Shown here: positions 1 through 4,948 of the stretch, in pieces
Position numbering within the stretch: position 1 is the stretch's first letter
How the letters are laid out: every line of letters starts with the position of its first letter
DNA from: Candidatus Cardinium sp. cBcalN2
Lineage (GTDB): Bacteria > Bacteroidota > Bacteroidia > Cytophagales > Amoebophilaceae
Length of the DNA: 10,550 nucleotides
Assembly: GCF_022810445.1 (NCBI RefSeq)
Contig: NZ_JAACGD010000130.1
Coordinates: forward strand, 1 to 10,550
Direction: 5' to 3'
The notes under the pieces: model-generated
The model's database searches: none
What the model was told of the DNA's origin: nothing
What the model saw: only the letters and a program-made list of their open reading frames with translations
Program-made: the position numbers and the translations under genes

Positions 1-4
1 CTGC

Positions 5-115
5 GCTGAACGGCTACCTATAGGGCGCAATCAACCTCTTGCACAACGTATCCAATGCACTGCTGTGGCAGCAGTGCACCAAAAAACCGACCCTTGTAAA
101 ATGTAGTCGTTCAGC
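5..115. repeat. Nested inverted repeats with transposon-end-like fragments
   Basis: An outer inverted repeat GCTGAACG (5-12) / CGTTCAGC (108-115) encloses a perfect 10-bp hairpin, TGCACTGCTG (56-65) and CAGCAGTGCA (69-78), with a 3-base TGG loop. Bases 33-51 (AACCTCTTGCACAACGTAT) resemble the right terminal repeat of the element at 10319-10459, and bases 89-105 (GACCCTTGTAAAATGTA) resemble its left terminal repeat. There is no T-tract on either side of the hairpin, so it is not a classical intrinsic terminator. It is probably the remnant of a small transposable element. The left boundary may lie outside the window. Confidence 0.45.
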
Positions 116-140
116 CGAATGGTAAATAATGTATTTGTAC

Positions 141-320
141 CTTACTTTTTTCTTGATAAAGAAGTAAGCAAAAAATCAAGCCCTGGGTAAAAAATCGCTG
201 AAATCACTCCTTGCAGCTGAAAAAACAGAATCCACGCTGCAGCCTTCCTGTCAACTGTTTTGCTATTTCAGCTCTAATAGGTGATTGCTAATCGAAACTA
301 TTTTACAAGGGGCGTTTTCC
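141..320 (+). repeat. Dispersed ~180-bp repeat, copy 1
   Basis: This stretch aligns along its length with 2103-2288. A 17-base block AGCCCTGGGTAAAAAAT is identical (179-195 and 2138-2154), and there are matching blocks at the end, such as the part around 295-317. It contains two hairpins. The first is CTTACTT (141-147) with AAGTAAG (162-168). The second is a long bipartite stem, AGCTGAAA (215-222) with TTTCAGCT (266-273) and AAACAG (223-228) with CTGTTT (255-260), with a 5-base bulge. The strand is arbitrary. It could be a MITE, a structured RNA or a decayed element; no protein-coding frame stays open through it. Confidence 0.7.
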
Positions 321-530
321 TAGAACCGCCATAGCTTTGAATGCATACCAGTAAAGTAGTTGCGTTTAGAAGGCACCCCCTTAGAGTTGAATAGATACAA
401 GTCCCATTAGAAATAGGCCTTACAAGAGATATAATGTATAAAGCTAAATCAAGCGACCAATAGACCTACCCTGCAACACGCTTATGTTTTTTCCTAGTAA
501 ATGTCTTGATCGTTTAACGGTATGTCATAA

Positions 531-687
531 TAGTCATGACTAAAGAGATGCGCGTTACGGTAATGGATAACCCATATAACATGGGCTATCTCAACTACCT
601 TACCTGCTTAGGTTTAGATTTAGCAAGGTACCCCTTCCCCTTAATAATGAACGGCCATGAAAGCTAGCTACTCATGGTCTGTTCATT
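531..687. repeat. Cluster of palindrome and hairpins
   Basis: Three symmetric structures lie in tandem. TAGTCATGACTA (531-542) is a perfect 12-bp palindrome. GATA-a-CCCAT (566-575) pairs with ATGGG-c-TATC (581-590) around a 5-base loop. AATGAAC (646-652) plus GGCCATGA (653-660) pairs with TCATGGTC (672-679) and GTTCATT (681-687), giving about 15 pairs with one G-T wobble and one bulge. The last loop itself contains AGCTAGCT. None is followed by a T-tract. Function unknown. Confidence 0.4.
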
Positions 688-895
688 GTTTAATGTAACA
701 AAAAATAGATAAAAAAACAAGATAAAAGAACTAATAATCAATATATTTTAATACTTTTTTTGTTAAAAAGCGCGCGGGATATTTAGTTTAATAGTTGCGG
801 CTAGGTTATTAAATCTCTTCAAAGGATAATATAAAGGGTTGTATGTAAAGGTAGGTAATAGAATAGGTGAGGTTGTAACTGACGCTTGTCAAATG

Positions 896-938
896 TGCGT
901 TCAGTCAATGGCATGAACGTAAGGATGACCACCATTGA
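896..938 (+). other. Possible H-type pseudoknot fold
   Basis: Bases 896-903 can pair with 914-921 (8 pairs, one G-U). Bases 905-911 (TCAATGG), which lie in the loop of that stem, can pair with 932-938 (CCATTGA). The interlocked order is that of an H-type pseudoknot. Short complementary segments are common by chance in 10 kb, and no promoter or homologue is visible, so this is a weak structural observation only. Confidence 0.15.
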
Positions 939-1066
939 TACATAAGCTGTGGCGCTGAATAAATATATAAAAATTTGATATTCAATATATTTTATATATT
1001 ATAGATATGATGGCCCTCGATAAGCAATTGGGCATTTTCAGTAAAGTGTAGTCTTTGAAATAGCTG

Positions 1067-1141
1067 TTTCCCAGCCGAGTAGGAAATCATTTTGTTTGAA
1101 GCCCACGAAGGGGGTTGAGTTATGATTTCCCCGCTGGGAAA
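1067..1141. repeat. Long imperfect inverted repeat past the lipoprotein gene
   Basis: TTTCCCAGC (1067-1075) and GGAAATCAT (1082-1090) pair with GCTGGGAAA (1133-1141) and ATGATTTCC (1122-1130). This gives 18 pairs with an asymmetric internal loop (6 versus 2 bases) and a 31-base terminal loop. The structure begins about 28 bases beyond the stop codon of the minus-strand lipoprotein gene, so its transcript would end in, or run through, this stem. There is no U-run after the stem on the minus strand, so it may protect the 3' end or be a small palindromic mobile repeat rather than an intrinsic terminator. Confidence 0.5.
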
Positions 1142-1169
1142 TTGATGCCATACCATCTATACTAGATCT

Positions 1170-2048
1170 TTATTTTTCTAATATTGTATGTTTTTCCTGG
1201 TGGTTCAAAAAACTTTTTGGGTCTTTAATTTTAATAGTTTTTAACCGATTCAATAAATTTTTAGCTTCTTGGCACACCTTATTGACTTCTATTAGAAGTT
1301 TATTCATATCTTTCATGTGTTCTTCTTTTATAGTTGCCTCTGTAGCGTTTTTCATGAACTTATCTAGGGTATCTATCAGTTTTTTCTTACGTGCATTAAA
1401 ATGCTCTTTTTTAGCCTCTTCCAAGTTTTTTAACATTGTTTTGAATAAAGCCCGCCCGTCTAGATCATCTGTATACCTTTCTATTTTTTCATTTGTTTTC
1501 ATTTCTATTTTATTCTCGTTTTCTTTGATCGACTTTATTAGTTTGTCTAGAGATTCTTGTGCAGCCTTTAATTTACTTTGTAAAGATTTTGGATCCATAT
1601 CTAGTGATGCATCTTTAGATGCTTCTTTGCTACTTTTATTCTTACTATCTTTAGCATCTATTACTGCTTGATGAGCAATTGGCTTAGATTGTTTTACTGG
1701 TACTTCTTCTTGTTGTTGATTGACAACTAGATTTGCTTGTTCTAATCTAGATGGCCCATCACATCTACTGCCACCGCTTGTATTAGTAGATATTGCTATC
1801 TTATCATTATATTCTAGCTTAGGCGTAGATAGTTTCCAGGTTATATCTTTATCTGATATAGCTTCATCTCTGTTTTGCCTTGTACTCTGATTTGTTGAGC
1901 TCAATGGAGTGGCTGATGCATTTTCTCTAAGATTTTTTTTATTGCATCCATTTTGACCACATCCAACTGAAACCAATAAAGCAGCAGACAATAGAGCGTT
2001 TGCTAAGATGCTTACACCTTTTACTATTTTATTTTTTATCGTTTTCAT
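1170..2048 (-). CDS. Predicted lipoprotein with lysine-rich coiled-coil C-terminal half
   Basis: I do not recognise a family. The 292-residue product starts with a basic n-region (MKTIKNKIVK) and a hydrophobic stretch to about residue 28, then Cys30 in the context SVGC, a plausible lipobox although the -3 residue is Ser rather than the usual Leu. Residues 31-140 are polar and low in complexity (Asn, Ser, Gln, Lys), typical of a flexible linker. From about 145 to 290 the sequence is dominated by Lys, Glu and Leu with heptad-like spacing, predicting long helices or a coiled coil, and it has few aromatic residues. It would be exported and lipid-anchored in the inner or outer membrane. The ATG at 2048 is directly followed by the signal peptide, so the start is well placed. 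The long frame on the opposite strand at 1282-1671 is an antisense shadow of the Lys-rich part. Such proteins are often lineage-specific in intracellular Bacteroidota; a host-facing role is speculation. Confidence 0.75.
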   Translation of the reverse strand: MKTIKNKIVKGVSILANALLSAALLVSVGCGQNGCNKKNLRENASATPLSSTNQSTRQNRDEAISDKDITWKLSTPKLEYNDKIAISTNTSGGSRCDGPSRLEQANLVVNQQQEEVPVKQSKPIAHQAVIDAKDSKNKSSKEASKDASLDMDPKSLQSKLKAAQESLDKLIKSIKENENKIEMKTNEKIERYTDDLDGRALFKTMLKNLEEAKKEHFNARKKKLIDTLDKFMKNATEATIKEEHMKDMNKLLIEVNKVCQEAKNLLNRLKTIKIKDPKSFLNHQEKHTILEK

Positions 2049-2079
2049 TGTTTATCTACTATTAAGTGTGTTGAAATAA

Positions 2080-2097
2080 AAAATTGTAATCAATTTT
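2080..2097. promoter_or_regulatory. Perfect inverted repeat upstream of the lipoprotein gene
   Basis: AAAATTG (2080-2086) and CAATTTT (2091-2097) are perfect 7-base arms around TAAT. They lie 32-49 bases before the ATG of the minus-strand lipoprotein gene, which is a position suited to an operator or a 5'-leader hairpin. All but two pairs are A:T, so in this AT-rich sequence it may be accidental. Confidence 0.2.
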
Positions 2098-2102
2098 TAA
2101 AT

Positions 2103-2288
2103 GTTATTTTTTTCTTGATCAAGTAGTAAGCCAAATCAGCCCTGGGTAAAAAATTGCTTACAAAACCTTTTACAGCTGGAAAAATAGAACGGACCCATTA
2201 TGCGGGCTTCAAACGACAAACTATTTTTGTATTACAGCTGTAAGATGGATGCTTGCTGATCGCAACTATTGTACAAAGGGCGTTTTTG
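2103..2288 (+). repeat. Dispersed ~185-bp repeat, copy 2
   Basis: This is the partner of 141-320 in the same orientation. It begins with a T-rich run and the perfect palindrome CTTGATCAAG (2114-2123), followed by the identical 17-base block at 2138-2154. The main hairpin is ACAGCTG (2172-2178) with CAGCTGT (2235-2241) and AAAAATAG (2180-2187) with CTATTTTT (2221-2228). The loop differs greatly from copy 1, while the stem is kept, including a T:A pair (2185:2223) where copy 1 has C:G (226:257). It fills most of the space between the two lipoprotein genes, upstream of one and downstream of the other. Confidence 0.7.
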
Positions 2289-2399
2289 CTCTTTTGACAT
2301 AGGTCTACCAGATTAGTGTATGGATACTACTTTTGTCTAGATGATGCGCTAAAATATTATGATCTATTTCCCCTTAAAGTTTGTTGGAAAGTAATTAGG

Positions 2400-3491
2400 C
2401 TAGGTGTCGACCCTTGCCTTCAAGTTATTGAGCCTTTTCTGACATTCGTTCGATTTATCACTAGATCCAGCTTGGTTATTTAGTTGTTTCACAGACGACT
2501 TTGCTCTTGCCTCTGCTGACTTTATTGTTGCTTCTTCTGGCTCTGCTTTTGCTTTTGGGCTATTTACAGATCTGAAATGAGCTAGACCACTGGACTTAGG
2601 GTCCATCTTGTACATGTCTACGTAAAATGTTATATCTAGATCTATAGTCCGCTGGCTCAAATAATGTTTGATAGCCTTCGGTCTGTCGGTAAAGGACACG
2701 TTGTCAATATAATGTACAAAATCTTCCAAAGATCCAGGCCCCTTGAGCGAAATATTAGTCTTCTGAGTTTTCTGAGACTTCTGAGTATCATTCCCTTTAA
2801 GCTTATTTAAGAAAGTATTGGACTCTTTTTGAGCAGGATTGGATTTTTTTTCCAAAACAGGTTTTTCGGTATACGGCTCAGTATAGTTTTGAGTCTTTTT
2901 AGTATCATTTCCCCCAAAATTATGCTGAGAATTGACGAATGTTTTTTGATTATCATCCACTTTTGTCAGCAGCTCTTTTACCGAAGTAGCATTACCTTTT
3001 ATGGTATGATTAAACTGATTTAAGCTAGCTGCCCCATTCGTTCCATTTATCCGCCTTATTGCTGTAGGGTTACCTAGTCCTTGGGTCGAAGAAATAAGTA
3101 AGTAGAGCCCTATTCCTCCTATTAGTGATAAACTTCCTCCTATGAACAGTCCTAGGTAGTACTTGTTCTGTTTCTTTAACCATTCCCACCAGGAAGGCGG
3201 TGCCTCAGCTACACAATAAGGACAATTTGGCCTACCACTACACTCACCAAATTTGTGTTCTTGGAACAGATCTTCTCTGCCATTGATACAGCTAGCTGAA
3301 TTGTTTTCTGACGCCTGATTTTGAGTTAGATTGTCTATACGTGATTGACTGTGGTTTGGGCTCATCCCGATCTCAACGTTGCGCAGATGTAGCCCTTGCC
3401 TTGTGTTTACACAAGAAGATAATGTATGCAAGCTTAATAAGCCAACCAGTAGACCGGCTTTAGAACGCGCATATATTTTTGCTATTTTCAT
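2400..3491 (-). CDS. Predicted lipoprotein with cysteine cluster and internal membrane segment
   Basis: I do not recognise a family. The frame is open from a TTG at 3512, but the ATG at 3491 is preferred because it starts right at the signal peptide: basic n-region, hydrophobic core LLVGLLSL, then lipobox LSSC with Cys27. This gives 363 residues. Residues 28-67 are polar. Cys68, Cys84, Cys90 and Cys93 (the last two as CPYC) form a zinc-ribbon-like spacing just before a Trp-rich patch (PPSWWEWL) and a strong hydrophobic segment, about 111-135 (YYLGLFIGGSLSLIGGIGLY). After it come about 110 low-complexity residues, with GNDTKKTQ and GNDTQKSQ as a repeated motif, then a more ordered block (SLEDFVHYID to YKMDPKSS) and an Ala/Lys/Glu-rich tail. 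A lipid anchor followed by a transmembrane helix is unusual. If the N-terminus is an uncleaved anchor, the protein would instead be a two-helix membrane protein with the cysteines in the loop. Confidence 0.72.
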   Translation of the reverse strand: MKIAKIYARSKAGLLVGLLSLHTLSSCVNTRQGLHLRNVEIGMSPNHSQSRIDNLTQNQASENNSASCINGREDLFQEHKFGECSGRPNCPYCVAEAPPSWWEWLKKQNKYYLGLFIGGSLSLIGGIGLYLLISSTQGLGNPTAIRRINGTNGAASLNQFNHTIKGNATSVKELLTKVDDNQKTFVNSQHNFGGNDTKKTQNYTEPYTEKPVLEKKSNPAQKESNTFLNKLKGNDTQKSQKTQKTNISLKGPGSLEDFVHYIDNVSFTDRPKAIKHYLSQRTIDLDITFYVDMYKMDPKSSGLAHFRSVNSPKAKAEPEEATIKSAEARAKSSVKQLNNQAGSSDKSNECQKRLNNLKARVDT

Positions 3492-3560
3492 ATTAATTAT
3501 ATTGATTTTCAATTGTTTATGTTTAGTTGTCTAGGTTTAACGCTATGCGATATAATCGCT

Positions 3561-3589
3561 AGTAAGCCGTCAATATTAGGCTGCTTACT
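3561..3589. repeat. Hairpin upstream of the second lipoprotein gene
   Basis: AGTAAGC (3561-3567) and GCTTACT (3583-3589) form a perfect 7-bp stem around a 15-base loop, in the gap between recA and the lipoprotein gene. GCTTACTTCT (3583-3592) also matches the complement of part of dispersed-repeat copy 1 (about 160-169), so this may be a small fragment of the same repeat. It has no T-tract. Confidence 0.3.
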
Positions 3590-3683
3590 TCTAAGCTAAG
3601 CAAAGCCTCTTTAATGCACGGTAATCTACCCTATATTTACTGACTTTGCTTTTGCAAATCTAGTTAAAAACCAATACAAAGCC

Positions 3684-3703
3684 AAAAAAAATTGAAAATC
3701 AAT
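3684..3703 (-). terminator. recA: Possible weak terminator of recA
   Basis: On the minus strand, just after the recA stop, ATTGA-TTT-TCAAT is followed by a run of eight T residues (complement of 3684-3691). The stem is only five pairs and almost all A:T, so it is weak. The position and the T-run are the reasons to propose it. Confidence 0.3.
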
Positions 3704-3711
3704 ATATTTAA

Positions 3712-4722
3712 CTATGTTTTTGACATAGTATCGGCAATTTTTTCTTTAATAGCTGCTTCTAGTTTCTGAAAAAGTTCTGGATGGTCATTTAGCACTTCTT
3801 TACTGGCTTCTCTTCCTTGGGCAAGTTTTTGCTCTTCATAGGAAAACCAAGAACCCGCTTTCTTGACTATACCCAATTCTACGCCAATATCAATAAGTTC
3901 CCCCACTTTAGAAATCCCCTCCCCATAGACAATATCAAATTCAACCACTCTGAAAGGAGGAGCTACTTTGTTTTTTACAATCTTAACCCGTGTGCGTTTG
4001 CCTGATACAGTTCCATCACTCTCTTTTAAGGAGGTTACACTGCGAATATCCAAGCGAACAGAGGCATAGAACTTTAATGCATTGCCGCCTGTAGTGGTTT
4101 CTGGATTGCCAAACATCACACCAATTTTTTCTCTAAGTTGGTTAATAAAGATGCAGGAGCATCCTGTCTTATTAATTGTTCCAGTCAGTTTACGCAAGGC
4201 TTGCGACATCAAACGTGCCTGTAATCCCATTTTGCTATCACCCATATCACCTTCTAATTCACTACGAGGGACTAAGGCTGCTACAGAGTCAATGACTAAA
4301 ATATCTATGCTGCCAGAGCGAATCAGATGTTCTGCTATTTCCAAGGCTTGTTCTCCATCGTCTGGCTGTGCAATCAGTAAGTTTTCTGTGTCTATACCCA
4401 AACGTTCCGCATAGCTTTTATCAAAGGCATGCTCTGCATCAATAAAAGCTGCTAAACCACCCTTTTTTTGTGCTTCTGCAATGCAATGCAAAGAAAGTGT
4501 TGTTTTTCCAGAAGACTCTGGTCCATAAATCTCAATAATTCTGCCACGGGGTATACCACCCACCCCTAGGGCTAAGTCTAAACCAAGAGAGCCTGTTGGA
4601 ATAACCGGAATATCTACTACATGATTGTCGCTTAACCGCATAACTGCTCCACGGCCATATGTTTTTTCTAACTTGTCAATGGTGACTTGTAGCGCTTTTA
4701 ATTTTTCTGTATTATCGGTCAT
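3712..4722 (-). CDS. recA: Recombinase A
   Basis: RecA forms ATP-dependent filaments on single-stranded DNA, drives strand exchange in recombinational repair, and in many bacteria acts as co-protease for LexA. The 336-residue product matches the family throughout. It has Walker [10 protein letters not shown] (67-75), catalytic Glu97 in DAEHAF, Walker B ILVIDS (141-146), loop L1 around [18 protein letters not shown] (157-174), the ATP-sensing INQLR (193-197), and loop L2 with [20 protein letters not shown] (201-220). The C-terminal domain runs to about 330. The C-terminus ([11 protein letters not shown]) lacks the acidic tail that ends E. coli RecA (353 residues). The ATG at 4722 gives a normal N-terminal helix. 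It is divergent from tamL across 226 bases, and no LexA-type box was recognised upstream. All key residues are present, so it should be active. Confidence 0.97.
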   Translation of the reverse strand: MTDNTEKLKALQVTIDKLEKTYGRGAVMRLSDNHVVDIPVIPTGSLGLDLALGVGGIPRGRIIEIYGPESSGKTTLSLHCIAEAQKKGGLAAFIDAEHAFDKSYAERLGIDTENLLIAQPDDGEQALEIAEHLIRSGSIDILVIDSVAALVPRSELEGDMGDSKMGLQARLMSQALRKLTGTINKTGCSCIFINQLREKIGVMFGNPETTTGGNALKFYASVRLDIRSVTSLKESDGTVSGKRTRVKIVKNKVAPPFRVVEFDIVYGEGISKVGELIDIGVELGIVKKAGSWFSYEEQKLAQGREASKEVLNDHPELFQKLEAAIKEKIADTMSKT

Positions 4723-4948
4723 AGTCTATAGGTTTAAAAAATAAAAATGGCCTAGATCTTTTAGTACTTTAATGAGCATCTATTCAGCAGCTGTTATAGC
4801 AATACTTTGGTCAAACATACTACATTTATTTGATATGACATTAGGCTTTTTGTGCTTTGTAGAAAAGCTACAAATGGTTCCATGTTATCTCGTATTTTTA
4901 TTGTCCGCTTGCAATTGCCTGTTAAAGGCTAAATTTTAATATAAAAAG
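4723..4948. promoter_or_regulatory. Divergent recA / tamL promoter region
   Basis: This gap must carry the start signals for both genes. On the minus strand TATGTTTG (complement of 4812-4819) matches the Bacteroidota -7 consensus TAnnTTTG exactly and would give recA a leader of about 85 bases, but I see no good TTTG at -33. On the plus strand TTG (4909-4911) and TAAATTTT (4930-4937), 18 bases apart, fit the consensus loosely and would leave tamL with a leader of only about 7 bases. No Shine-Dalgarno sequence is present for either gene. Confidence 0.3.

Larger units (their letters stand above)
1..1169. other. Gene-free, repeat-rich intergenic region
   Basis: No reading frame here resembles a known protein, and stops are frequent in all frames. 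The longest ATG-started frame I translated, 536-667 (43 codons), overlaps two hairpins and has no recognisable motif. The region holds transposon-end-like fragments and inverted repeats (1-115), one copy of a dispersed repeat (141-320), a cluster of palindromes (531-687), a very AT-rich patch (about 690-760 and 960-1010) and a long inverted repeat (1067-1141). This looks like decayed sequence built up from repeats, as is common in host-restricted Bacteroidota. A non-coding RNA is possible but not shown. Confidence 0.6.

Noticed and set aside
56..78. Strong hairpin as an intrinsic terminator
   Set aside because: Neither strand has a T-tract after the stem and no gene ends here.
536..667. 43-codon frame from ATG to TAG
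   Set aside because: No recognisable motif or signal; it overlaps two strong hairpins that better explain the sequence. A tiny gene cannot be fully excluded.
1282..1671. Plus-strand open frame of 129 codons with a hydrophobic product
   Set aside because: It lies wholly antisense to the lipoprotein gene. Its Phe/Ser/Leu-rich sequence is what the complement of Lys/Glu-rich codons yields, and the lipoprotein has a clear signal peptide.
4082..4414. Plus-strand open frame of 110 codons
   Set aside because: It is antisense to the conserved core of recA and has no recognisable motif.
4723..4948. LexA/SOS box upstream of recA
   Set aside because: No convincing dyad of a known LexA type was seen; the only promoter-like element is a -7 match without a good partner.
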